Below are positions 1-6,816 of a stretch of 8,051 nucleotides of DNA, one piece after another (the stretch's first letter is position 1; the number at the start of each line of letters is the position of its first letter). The position numbers and the translations under genes were made by a program. Source of the stretch: Clostridia bacterium (GTDB lineage: Bacteria > Bacillota_E > SLMV01 > PUMD01); NCBI GenBank assembly GCA_003563755.1, contig PWUB01000168.1, positions 1 to 8,051 on the forward strand, given 5' to 3'. The notes under the pieces are model-generated. The model was not told the origin of the DNA. It was given only the letters and a program-made list of their open reading frames with translations, and did not search any database.

Positions 1-1592
1 CGGCGGGCGTTGTCCGCCACCTTCTGGACCCGGTACGAACGCTGGGCGTGCGAGCGCGCGTAGCCCTCCAGGTATCCCACCTCGGTGATCCTGTCACCGC
101 TCATAATCACCCCCTGCGGAGGAAGCACCAGCTCCACGGTATCCTGCCGGACGGCCTGCTGCTTCTCAGCCTGCTTGCTGATACGGGTATCGAGATAGCC
201 GTGGTTGCTGACCAGTGCGGAGACAAGGTAGTCGTCTCCACCTGCCAACCGCCGGGCGGTCAACTCGTCCACGTGCACTTCGGGCAGGCCCAGGGCGAAA
301 ACGAGGGCGAAGCCGATGTTCCGGTGGCACTCGGCGGTGAGAAGGTGGGGCGGTGGATTCTGGCGACACTCCTTGACCCTCCACCCGCCGATCTCGACGG
401 TGCCCAGCTGGGGATGATCGAACGACCTCCACGGCTCGAACCCCCGGCCGAACAGCTCCCGGTCGTTGTACTTGAGAAGCTTCAGCTCCAGCTCCCGCCT
501 CTTGTCGGGCGGCAGATCGCGCAGGGCCATGGGATCCTTTTTCGTCTCGGGAGCGGCCCTTCCCACCAGGTCCCAGAGCTCCGGAGTGAAGGCGAATATC
601 CCCTTGTGCTCCCAGCACCAGTCATCCAGCACCCCCGACCACACATCCCCGTAACAGCACACGACGGGATACCCGCTGGTCTCGGTGCCCCACCTACCGA
701 TGGTCTCATACAGCGCTATGTCCTCCTTGTCAAACTGTTCGTCGGCAATGGTGCTGTGCGGACGGAAGAGAACTCCACCGGTCGTGTGATAAACCAGGGC
801 TCCTCCGATGTTGGGATGGGCGTCGATGAACTCCACGAGGTTTCGAGTCTCGGGTTCCGAGAGCGGGTACGAACCCGAACCCTTCGCGGTGGGCCGGTAG
901 CCGGCAGGGAAGTTGCGGTTGAGATCCAACCCGTACCTGGTGGGAACCGGCCGGAAGGGGGGTTGAACCTCCTCCACCACCTCACCGCGATCGTCCCGAA
1001 TCATCCCCTCGCTGTAGATGTGGTAGAAGGGTCCTTCGAGGTCCTGTGGTCCCCGTTCTACCATGAGGCGGGGATCCTCGCTGTCGACTTTCCACGCTCC
1101 GCGGGCATCGTCTTTGATCCGCATAAGGAGTATCTCCCCGTCGCCGTCGATATCCTCGGCCCAAAGCCCCGGCGGATCCACGTCCTTGCGGTGCTTGGGA
1201 TATACCCGAACGCTGCTTCGGAGCATCTCCGGTGTGCTGAGGTACTTCTCGGCACCGTCGGGATTGGCCCGTGGAATGATGTAGAAAGTGCGGCTCTCCA
1301 GGAGTCTCTTGACGCGGGGATCATCGGCGCCGCCCGAGACCAGGTAGTCGATGAGGTACAGGCATGTCATGGATGCCGTCACCTCACCTGCGTGTATGTT
1401 GCCGTCCACGTAGAGTGCGGGCTTGTCCTCGGCCTCACCGCAGGTGCGGTCCGTAACGGTGACCGCGTGTACCCGTCGGCCCTCATAGCTTTCACCGATG
1501 GATTCTACGGATACAAGGTCCGGGTAACGCTCGCTGATTTCGTGCAGCCATTGCCGCAGCTCTTCGTAGAGGAAGTATCGGTCGAACTTCAT
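1..1592 (-). CDS. M14-family zinc carboxypeptidase, cytoplasmic-type, 3' end cut off by the window edge
   Basis: This is a predicted zinc metallocarboxypeptidase that removes C-terminal residues from peptides; its substrate is unknown. I translated 530 codons with no stop, and the frame is still open at the left edge. The zinc site is visible: H67 and E70 in NIHAGEV, and the third ligand H269 in VYHT. Other family landmarks are NPDG (110-113), DLNRNFP (223-229), PLSEPETR (243-250) and the likely catalytic glutamate E338 in FTPELW. There is an insertion of about 75 residues between the RK at 135-136 and DLNRNFP; it contains a DxDxDG loop at 147-152. About 190 residues follow E338 and I assign no domain to them. 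There is no signal peptide, so I infer a cytoplasmic enzyme. The ATG at 1592 is supported by GGAGGGGG eight bases upstream (1601-1608). It lies downstream of the tRNA cluster and I found no convincing promoter of its own. The family call is firm and the substrate open. Confidence 0.93.
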   Translation of the reverse strand, partial: MKFDRYFLYEELRQWLHEISERYPDLVSVESIGESYEGRRVHAVTVTDRTCGEAEDKPALYVDGNIHAGEVTASMTCLYLIDYLVSGGADDPRVKRLLESRTFYIIPRANPDGAEKYLSTPEMLRSSVRVYPKHRKDVDPPGLWAEDIDGDGEILLMRIKDDARGAWKVDSEDPRLMVERGPQDLEGPFYHIYSEGMIRDDRGEVVEEVQPPFRPVPTRYGLDLNRNFPAGYRPTAKGSGSYPLSEPETRNLVEFIDAHPNIGGALVYHTTGGVLFRPHSTIADEQFDKEDIALYETIGRWGTETSGYPVVCCYGDVWSGVLDDWCWEHKGIFAFTPELWDLVGRAAPETKKDPMALRDLPPDKRRELELKLLKYNDRELFGRGFEPWRSFDHPQLGTVEIGGWRVKECRQNPPPHLLTAECHRNIGFALVFALGLPEVHVDELTARRLAGGDDYLVSALVSNHGYLDTRISKQAEKQQAVRQDTVELVLPPQGVIMSGDRITEVGYLEGYARSHAQRSYRVQKVADNAR

Positions 1593-1688
1593 GATGCAGT
1601 CCCCCTCCGAATCGGTTATCAGTTCGAATACCAGTAACGGGAGTAATTCACCAGCGGTGGGCAGACTCCTGCAGGGAAGCTATAATAG

Positions 1689-1710
1689 AGGCCACCCGGT
1701 GGGGTGGCCT
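1689..1710 (-). terminator. GC-rich hairpin after the tRNA cluster, possible terminator
   Basis: A perfect 9-bp inverted repeat (AGGCCACCC / GGGTGGCCT) with a 4-nt loop starts 3 nt after the encoded CCA of tRNA-Thr. On the minus strand it is followed by CTATTATAG, which is only moderately T-rich. The position fits a terminator for the tRNA transcript, or a barrier that protects the tRNA 3' end before trimming. Without a real T-run I cannot call it a strong intrinsic terminator. The 1593-1688 stretch beyond it holds only the leader and ribosome binding site of the M14 gene. Confidence 0.45.
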
Positions 1711-1713
1711 GGC

Positions 1714-1790
1714 TGGAGCTGGCGACGGGATTCGAACCCGTGAACCTGCCGCTTACGAGGCGGCCGCTCTACCAGCTGAGCTACGCCAGC
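1714..1790 (-). tRNA. tRNA-Thr, anticodon CGT
   Basis: The cloverleaf folds completely. The acceptor strands GCTGGCG (1784-1790) and CGCCAGC (1718-1724) pair perfectly, and the D stem is GCTC/GAGC. The anticodon stem GCCGC/GCGGC encloses the loop CTCGTAA, with the anticodon at 1755-1757. The T arm is ACGGG-TTCGAAT-CCCGT. The discriminator is T and the CCA tail is encoded (1714-1716). CGU reads ACG threonine codons. It is the last of three tandem tRNAs, 11 nt after tRNA-Gly. Confidence 0.97.
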
Positions 1791-1801
1791 GAAGATTCTT
1801 G

Positions 1802-1873
1802 AGCGAGAGACGGGATTCGAACCCGCGGCCCTCGGCTTGGGAAGCCGATGTTCTACCCCTGAACTACTCTCGC
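1802..1873 (-). tRNA. tRNA-Gly, anticodon CCC, CCA not encoded
   Basis: The acceptor strands GCGAGAG (1867-1873) and CTCTCGC (1803-1809) pair fully, and the D stem is GTTC/GAAC. The anticodon stem TCGGC/GCCGA encloses TTCCCAA, with the anticodon at 1839-1841. The T arm is GCGGG-TTCGAAT-CCCGT with one G-T pair. The discriminator base is T. The next bases are CAA and not CCA, so the tail must be added or repaired by nucleotidyltransferase. CCC reads GGG glycine codons. It starts 8 nt after tRNA-Asp. Confidence 0.96.
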
Positions 1874-1881
1874 AAAAAAAG

Positions 1882-1958
1882 TGGCGGAGGCGACGGGATT
1901 TGAACCCGCGATCTCCGGCGTGACAGGCCGGCATGTTAAGCCACTACACTACGCCTCC
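1882..1958 (-). tRNA. tRNA-Asp, anticodon GTC
   Basis: The acceptor strands GGAGGCG (1952-1958) and CGCCTCC (1886-1892) pair fully. The D stem is GTGT/ACAT with one G-T pair, around a 9-nt loop. The anticodon stem CCGGC/GCCGG encloses CTGTCAC, with the anticodon at 1922-1924. The T arm is GCGGG-TTCAAAT-CCCGT. The discriminator is G and CCA is encoded (1882-1884). It is the first tRNA of the cluster and is followed at once by a run of seven T on the transcribed strand. Confidence 0.97.
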
Positions 1959-1976
1959 GCATCGTTCGTAACACTC

Positions 1977-2005
1977 AGTTTATCACTGACAACGGCCCGC
2001 TTCAA
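1977..2005 (-). promoter_or_regulatory. Putative sigma-A-type promoter for the tRNA cluster
   Basis: Reading the minus strand, TTGAAG (2000-2005) is followed after exactly 17 nt by TAAACT (1977-1982). Each hexamer matches the consensus at four of six positions. The -10 box ends 18 nt before the first base of tRNA-Asp, which would leave a short leader of about ten bases. A second TTG-containing hexamer (TTGTCA) in the spacer has no matching -10 box. The spacing and position are good and the hexamers only fair. Read-through from the ytaF operon is an alternative or additional source of the tRNAs. Confidence 0.42.
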
Positions 2006-2045
2006 GGCAGGTCTCAATCTCGAAAAACATGATACCCTGCCGCCC

Positions 2046-2708
2046 TCACCCTGTCAACCACGTGAAGGTGCCGAGGGCCACCAGGATTGCTCCGGGAAGG
2101 GCCCGCGCCGGTCGGGCCGTGAGCTCCCTGCCGAGCCTGCCCCCGGCAACCATTCCGGCGGACAGAAAGACCACCGTTCCGACGGCCACCGCGCCGACGG
2201 TGGTGAATATGGGCAGCTGCAAAAAGCCGGCGCTGATGCCAGCACCCATGGCATCGCATCCCAGGGCCACCCCCAACAGCAATGCCTCGCCGAAACCTAT
2301 GCTTCTCGAATCGTCAACATCAAAGGCAGCTGGATCCTGGAGCACCTTAACCACGATCCCGAGGGGACGGAGCCTCAGCGTCATCAGATGCGGGTCTCTA
2401 TCGCCATGCTCTTCGGCGCCCTCATCGTCTGTGTCCTCGTCGGGCGCAAGTAGAGCTGCCGCCAAGAACCAAATGCCGAGGCCGATCAGCACCATCCCAC
2501 CTATGGCGGGAGCAGCGGATGGAGAGATCCATCCGACGATGCTTCTGCCGAAGAGCATCGATATCGTTTTTAGCAGGGCCGACAGGAGCGCAATGAGTGC
2601 CACCCTGCTGAACCCGAGAGCCACCCGGCGGAATCCATATGACATGCCAACGACAAAGCTGTCCAGGCTGACGGCCAGCGCCAGCAGAGTTATCTGAACC
2701 CAGAGCAA
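2046..2708 (-). CDS. ytaF: YtaF-type sporulation membrane protein (MntP family)
   Basis: This is a small integral membrane protein of the MntP manganese-exporter superfamily. The YtaF branch is known from endospore formers and its transport role is not established. From the TTG start there are 220 residues with about six hydrophobic segments in two halves. Each half carries an intramembrane aspartate: D16 in AVSLDSF and D152 in LGCDAMGAG. The intervening cytoplasmic loop is very acidic (90-105). The stretch KVLQDPAAFDVDDS before the second half is typical of YtaF rather than of classical MntP. I prefer the TTG at 2708 because GGGGAGG lies 7 nt upstream and the first helix then starts at residue 4. 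An in-frame ATG at 2741 would add 11 residues but has only a weak site. It follows purA by 62 nt and may be the last protein gene of the operon. In Bacillus, ytaF sits elsewhere, near mutM and polA. Family confidence is high, the start moderate. Confidence 0.9.
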   Translation of the reverse strand: MLWVQITLLALAVSLDSFVVGMSYGFRRVALGFSRVALIALLSALLKTISMLFGRSIVGWISPSAAPAIGGMVLIGLGIWFLAAALLAPDEDTDDEGAEEHGDRDPHLMTLRLRPLGIVVKVLQDPAAFDVDDSRSIGFGEALLLGVALGCDAMGAGISAGFLQLPIFTTVGAVAVGTVVFLSAGMVAGGRLGRELTARPARALPGAILVALGTFTWLTG

Positions 2709-2715
2709 TGTGAGA

Positions 2716-2722
2716 CCTCCCC
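2716..2722 (-). promoter_or_regulatory. Ribosome binding site that decides the ytaF start
   Basis: GGGGAGG on the minus strand lies 7 nt before a TTG codon at 2706-2708. It falls inside the longer reading frame that begins at the ATG at 2741, which has only AGGA four bases upstream. The strong site favours initiation at TTG. Confidence 0.6.
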
Positions 2723-2770
2723 GAACAAGGCTTAGGAGCATTTCATCCTATTCGGGAAGGTCCTCTACCG

Positions 2771-4057
2771 CTAATCCTGCGTGAACACCGGTTCGAGAGG
2801 AATGGTCTGTTCGCGGTCCGGTCCCACGGAGATGTTGATCACCCTGGCCCCGGTGAGATCCTCCACCGTCCGCACGTAGTCCCGGGCAGTCTCCGGCAGA
2901 TCCTCCCACCGGCTCGCCCCCCCGATGTCGGAGTCCCAGCCCGAAACCTCGATGTATTCGGGCTCGCAGGAGGAGAACACCCCCAGGTCGAGGGGATATT
3001 CCTCGATCCGCCTCCCCTGGTGTCGGTAGGCGGTGGCGACCTTTATGCTCTCAAAGCCGCTCAGAACGTCGAGCTTGGTGAGGGAAATCGCATCGATGCC
3101 GTTGACCCTGACCGCGTGATTAAGCACCACCATGTCCAGCCACCCGCAGCGCCGGGGACGGCCGGTGAGAGTTCCATACTCGCGTCCCTTGTCCCTGAGG
3201 AGATCCCCGGTATCGCCGTGCAGCTCGGTGGGGAAGGGGCCGCTGCCAACCCGGGAGGTATATGCTTTGACCACGCCGACCACCCGGCTGATCCGGGTGG
3301 GTCCCACTCCCGCGCCGACACAGGCGCCGCCCGCAATGGGGTTGGAAGAAGTAACAAAGGGGTATGTTCCCAGGTCAACGTCGAGCATGGTTCCCTGGGC
3401 ACCCTCGAACAGGACCCGGGCTCCGTCATCCAGGGCCCGGTTGATCAACCTGGACGTCTCGCACACGTACGGCTCGATCCTCGGCGCATAGGCACGGTAC
3501 TGCTCGATCACGTGATCAGCATCGAGGATCTCTAGTCCGTACACCCTTTCGAGCAGAGGGTTGATGCGTTCTATCTGCTGCCTGATCCTGCCCTCGGCCA
3601 CCGCGGGGTTCATCAGGTCTGCTATTCGGAGTCCCCAGCGTGCCACCTTGTCCCAATAAGCGGGTCCTATCCCCCTGCCGGTGGTGCCGAGATTCTCCGC
3701 ACCGCGCATTCTCTCCTCGGCAGCGTCGATCATGCGATGCTGCGGCATGACCACGTGAGCAGCGTCGCTTATTCGAAGCAGCGAAAGGTCGTGCCCCGCC
3801 TCCTCCAGACGTGCTATCTCCTCGAGAATGACACCGAGATCGAGCACCACACCGTTGCTGATGACGCTGAGTTTGCCGGCCAGTATCCCGGACGGTATCA
3901 GGTGAAACCTGTGTTCCACGCCGTTGGCCACCACCGTGTGCCCCGCGTTGCTGCCGCCCTGGTAGCGGACCACGACATCCGCGTCAGCAGCGAGGTAATC
4001 CGTTATCTTTCCCTTGCCCTCATCGCCCCACTGGGCGCCTACCAGAACTACTGCCAT
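2771..4057 (-). CDS. purA: Adenylosuccinate synthetase
   Basis: PurA joins IMP and aspartate using GTP to form adenylosuccinate, the first committed step from IMP to AMP. It acts in the cytosol, usually as a homodimer. The protein has 428 residues, which is the normal length. Visible landmarks are the N-terminal GTP loop GAQWGDEGKGK (7-17) with catalytic D12, the catalytic H40 in GGSNAGHTV, the signature TTGRGIGPAYWDK (125-137), QG at 221-222 in FEGAQGTMLD, and the guanine-recognition TKLD (327-330). The C-terminal part GRPRRCGWLD (299-308) is also typical. The ATG at 4057 is one base after the stop of the FAD gene, and GGAGG lies 8 nt upstream inside that gene's last codons, so translation is probably coupled. 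I see no riboswitch or separate promoter. Nothing is truncated or missing. Confidence 0.98.
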   Translation of the reverse strand: MAVVLVGAQWGDEGKGKITDYLAADADVVVRYQGGSNAGHTVVANGVEHRFHLIPSGILAGKLSVISNGVVLDLGVILEEIARLEEAGHDLSLLRISDAAHVVMPQHRMIDAAEERMRGAENLGTTGRGIGPAYWDKVARWGLRIADLMNPAVAEGRIRQQIERINPLLERVYGLEILDADHVIEQYRAYAPRIEPYVCETSRLINRALDDGARVLFEGAQGTMLDVDLGTYPFVTSSNPIAGGACVGAGVGPTRISRVVGVVKAYTSRVGSGPFPTELHGDTGDLLRDKGREYGTLTGRPRRCGWLDMVVLNHAVRVNGIDAISLTKLDVLSGFESIKVATAYRHQGRRIEEYPLDLGVFSSCEPEYIEVSGWDSDIGGASRWEDLPETARDYVRTVEDLTGARVINISVGPDREQTIPLEPVFTQD

Positions 4058-4058
4058 G

Positions 4059-5453
4059 TCAGTTTCCTCCGGATTCCTTTTTCATGATCGACCTGGCCAC
4101 GTGTACTCCCGATGCCGACGACTGTGCCAGCCCGTGGGTGAGCCCTGCTCCATCGCCGGCAGCGAAAAGGTTCTGCACGGGTGTTTCAAGGCTTCGGTCC
4201 ACCTTGAGCACCGATGAATAAAACTTCACTTCCACCCCGTACAGAAGCGTGTGGCGGGAATGAACACCGGGGAACACCGAATCGAGGGCTTCCAGCATCT
4301 CCAGGATCCCCACCATGTGACGATAGGGAAGGACCAGGCTCAGATCCCCGGGTGTAGCCTCGCTCAGGGTGGGTATGACGACACCGCGCTCGATGCGCCT
4401 TTCGGTGGATCGGCGGCCCGCCATGAGATCCCCGAGCCTCTGTACCAGGACTCCACCGCCCAGCATGTTCGCCAGGGAGGCGATGTTACGACCGTACCTT
4501 ATGGGTTCATCGAAGGGTTCAGTGAAGGTCTTGGACACCAGCAGAGCGAAGTTGGTGTTCTCGCCGGTGGCGCCGTGATGGCTGTGGCCATTGACGGTGA
4601 CCAGGCCGTCGAAGTTCTCCATGGTGACCTCTCCATGGGGGCACATGCAAAAGGTCCGAACCTTGTCGTCAAAGGACTCAGAATAAAATATCAGCTTGGA
4701 CTCGTAGACAACATCGGTCACGTCCTGCATGACCAGGGCCGGCACCTCAACCCTCACCCCGATGTCAACGGAGCCAGAACTCACCTCTACGCCCAACCGG
4801 TCCGCCTGCTCGCTGAGCCACATCGATCCCATTCGGCCCGGAGCGGCCACCACGTATCGACAACGGTAGCTGGTACCGTCCCGGGTTTTCACCCCCGAAA
4901 CCGCCCCGTTCTCGGTGGTGATGTCGATCACCTCGGTGCCCGTCAGCACATCCACCTTCCCTGCCAGGTGATCACGGGCCGCTGAGATGACTCGCAGGCA
5001 GTTGTCTGTCCCGAGGTGCCTGATGCGCGCGGGGACGAAGAGCAGGTCGGCGGCGGCGGCGTGCCGCCTCAACTCCCGTTCGGCCGCCTCATCTGCACCG
5101 TATACCTCCCCGGGCGCCCCGAATCGGAGATACCATTCATCACAGTATTCAATCAGCTCATCCAGGGCATCGACCCCGGTGTACTCGGCGAGGCCTCCTC
5201 CGAACTTGGTGGTGAGGGTGATCTTTCCGTCGCTGAAGGCCCCCGCTCCGCCCCATCCACTCACGTTGTGACACGGAATGCATCCCGCGCACCGCGACAA
5301 ATCGGAAAGGGGGCACCGTCTCCTGTCCAGTGAGGGCCCCCTCTCCAACAGGAGGACACTGAGTCCGGGGTCGTACTGCATGAGCTCAATGGCACAGAAA
5401 ATCCCGGCCGGCCCGGCCCCGACTATGATGACATCATACTGGTCGCGGTTCAT
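4059..5453 (-). CDS. FAD-dependent dehydrogenase-like protein (COG2509 type), function unknown
   Basis: This is a predicted flavoprotein whose substrate I cannot assign. The 464 residues open with a Rossmann FAD-binding loop, VGAGPAG (11-17), with E37 at the end of the second strand (LLLERG) to hold the ribose. A second FAD-contact block, AAGDGAGLTHG (431-441), lies near the C-terminus. Between them is the family-like stretch GGAGAFSDGK (68-77), preceded by four cysteines at 47, 55, 58 and 61, and a later FCMCPHGE (268-275). The spacing C-x7-C-x2-C-x2-C could bind a metal or an Fe-S cluster; that is inference. I chose the ATG at 5453 because it overlaps the dnaB stop as ATGA and has GGGAGG 7 nt upstream; an in-frame start at 5471 would lie inside dnaB and lacks this support. 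The gene is wedged between dnaB and purA with almost no gaps, which implies co-expression. There is no signal peptide or membrane segment. Confidence 0.9.
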   Translation of the reverse strand: MNRDQYDVIIVGAGPAGIFCAIELMQYDPGLSVLLLERGPSLDRRRCPLSDLSRCAGCIPCHNVSGWGGAGAFSDGKITLTTKFGGGLAEYTGVDALDELIEYCDEWYLRFGAPGEVYGADEAAERELRRHAAAADLLFVPARIRHLGTDNCLRVISAARDHLAGKVDVLTGTEVIDITTENGAVSGVKTRDGTSYRCRYVVAAPGRMGSMWLSEQADRLGVEVSSGSVDIGVRVEVPALVMQDVTDVVYESKLIFYSESFDDKVRTFCMCPHGEVTMENFDGLVTVNGHSHHGATGENTNFALLVSKTFTEPFDEPIRYGRNIASLANMLGGGVLVQRLGDLMAGRRSTERRIERGVVIPTLSEATPGDLSLVLPYRHMVGILEMLEALDSVFPGVHSRHTLLYGVEVKFYSSVLKVDRSLETPVQNLFAAGDGAGLTHGLAQSSASGVHVARSIMKKESGGN

Positions 5454-6778
5454 TCGCCTTCCTCCCGCCACGCAGGATCCACAAACCGGCTGTACTGCCT
5501 GAGGAATATCAACGGCAGATCGCCCGTCGGACCGTTCCGCTGCTTGGCCACGATGATGTCCATGACATTAGCATTGTCCCGCTCGGGGTTTTGCCATATG
5601 AACGCAACCAGGTCCGCATCCTGCTCGATGGCTCCGGACTCCCGGAGGTCCGAGAGCATCGGCCGCCGGTCAGACCGCTGTTCGACGGCCCGGCTGAGCT
5701 GGGACAGGGCCACTATCGGGCACTTCAGCTCCCGGGCCAGCTGTTTCAAGGAGCGGGAGATCTCTGACATCTCCTGCTGCCGGTTCTCGGTCCGCGATGA
5801 AGTGTACATGAGCTGCATGTAGTCGACGATGACCAGGCCGATATCGCGCTCGGCCTTCAGCCGTCGCGCCCTCGCACGCATCTCCATGACGTTCAGGCTG
5901 GGACTATCGTCGACGTAGACTTCCACCTCGCTGAGGCGTCCCAGCGCTCGCGAAAGCTTCGGCCAGTCGTCATCGCGCAGGTATCCCGTGCGCAGCCGGT
6001 GCCCGTCAATGCCCGCCTCCGACGACAGTAGGCGGAGAGCCAGCTGCTCCCGTGCCATCTCAAGGCTGAAGATGACAACCGGGACTTGCTGCTTGATGGA
6101 GGCGTTGGCGGCGATATTCAGGGCGAGGGTGGTCTTACCAACGGACGGCCTGGCCGCCAGGATGATCAGCTCCGACGGGTGCAACCCTGAGGTCATCTCG
6201 TCCAGCTCTCGGAATCCGGTGGGCACCCCGATCACGCTGCCCTTGTGGTGATAGAGGTGCTCAATCTCCTCGAAGGCATCCTTTAGGACCTCGTACAGCG
6301 GGGCGTACCCGCGCATCTGTCGGCTGCTGCCGATCTCGAACATCATCTGTTCAGCACGGTCCACAACGTCTCCTGCTGCCTCACCAGAGTTGTACGCCAG
6401 GCGCGTGATCTCCGAGCATGTCTTTATGAGACGGCGCAGCATGGACTTCTGCTCGACGATGCGCGCGTAGTGCTCGATGTTGGCCGAGGTGGGCACGGAG
6501 TTCGCCAGCGACGACAGGTAAGAAGCACCACCGACGTTCTCCAACTCGCCCGTGCTCTCCAACGAATCGCATATGGTGACGAGGTCCACGGCCTCGTTCC
6601 GATCATACAGTTTCAGGATGGAGGCGAATATCTTGCCGTGTGCCTGCCGGTAGAAGTCGTCCTCCCGCAGATGCTCGGAGGCGACCGCAATGGCATCACG
6701 ATCAAGAAGCATCGCTCCCAGGACGGATTGCTCGGCGTCCTCGTTCTGGGGCGGAATGCGATCCAGCAGTGCGTTCAC
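5450..6778 (-). CDS. dnaB: Replicative DNA helicase DnaB (DnaC in Bacillus naming)
   Basis: This is the hexameric ATP-driven helicase that unwinds DNA at the replication fork and contacts primase and the helicase loader. The 442 residues match the usual length with no intein. The N-terminal DnaB domain begins PPQNEDAEQSVLGAML (9-24) and ends near residue 110. A linker leads to the RecA-like domain, which starts around 181 with GVPTGFRELD. Walker A is AARPSVGKTT (208-217), the E239 region is FSLEM, Walker B is LVIVDYMQL with D318, and ALSQLSR plus the GAIEQDAD block are the usual C-terminal motifs. The start is GTG at 6778 with GGAGG 7 nt upstream. The gene follows rplI by 38 nt, as in Bacillus, and its stop overlaps the start of the FAD gene by four bases. 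Confidence 0.98.
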   Translation of the reverse strand: MNALLDRIPPQNEDAEQSVLGAMLLDRDAIAVASEHLREDDFYRQAHGKIFASILKLYDRNEAVDLVTICDSLESTGELENVGGASYLSSLANSVPTSANIEHYARIVEQKSMLRRLIKTCSEITRLAYNSGEAAGDVVDRAEQMMFEIGSSRQMRGYAPLYEVLKDAFEEIEHLYHHKGSVIGVPTGFRELDEMTSGLHPSELIILAARPSVGKTTLALNIAANASIKQQVPVVIFSLEMAREQLALRLLSSEAGIDGHRLRTGYLRDDDWPKLSRALGRLSEVEVYVDDSPSLNVMEMRARARRLKAERDIGLVIVDYMQLMYTSSRTENRQQEMSEISRSLKQLARELKCPIVALSQLSRAVEQRSDRRPMLSDLRESGAIEQDADLVAFIWQNPERDNANVMDIIVAKQRNGPTGDLPLIFLRQYSRFVDPAWREEGE

Positions 6779-6816
6779 CCGGTCTCCTCCCTCCCGGCGG
6801 TGGGATGAGCGTCAGT

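Noticed and set aside
48..1637. A 529-codon open frame on the plus strand opposite the M14 gene
   Set aside because: Its codons line up exactly with the antisense of the M14 frame, which carries all the conserved M14 motifs. Long antisense frames are common opposite GC-rich genes, and the predicted protein shows no domain I recognise.
1681..1686. TATAAT as a plus-strand -10 promoter element
   Set aside because: No -35 box lies at a suitable distance, and downstream on the plus strand there are only antisense tRNA sequences with no gene.
1792..1800. Small palindrome AAGATTCTT between tRNA-Gly and tRNA-Thr
   Set aside because: It is only four base pairs around a single centre base, which is easily due to chance.
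1680..1934. A minus-strand open frame reading through the tRNA cluster
   Set aside because: It overlaps three well-folded tRNA genes; translations such as GFKSRRL are the usual artefact of tRNA T-arms.
3020..3535. Plus-strand open frame opposite purA
   Set aside because: purA on the minus strand is full-length with all catalytic motifs; this is an antisense shadow.
4251..4985. A 244-codon plus-strand frame opposite the FAD protein
   Set aside because: It is codon-aligned antisense of a gene with clear FAD motifs and has no recognisable domain or credible ribosome binding site.
5450..6778. A possible intein in dnaB, a frequent intein host
   Set aside because: The protein is 442 residues with contiguous Walker A and B regions, so there is no room for an intein.
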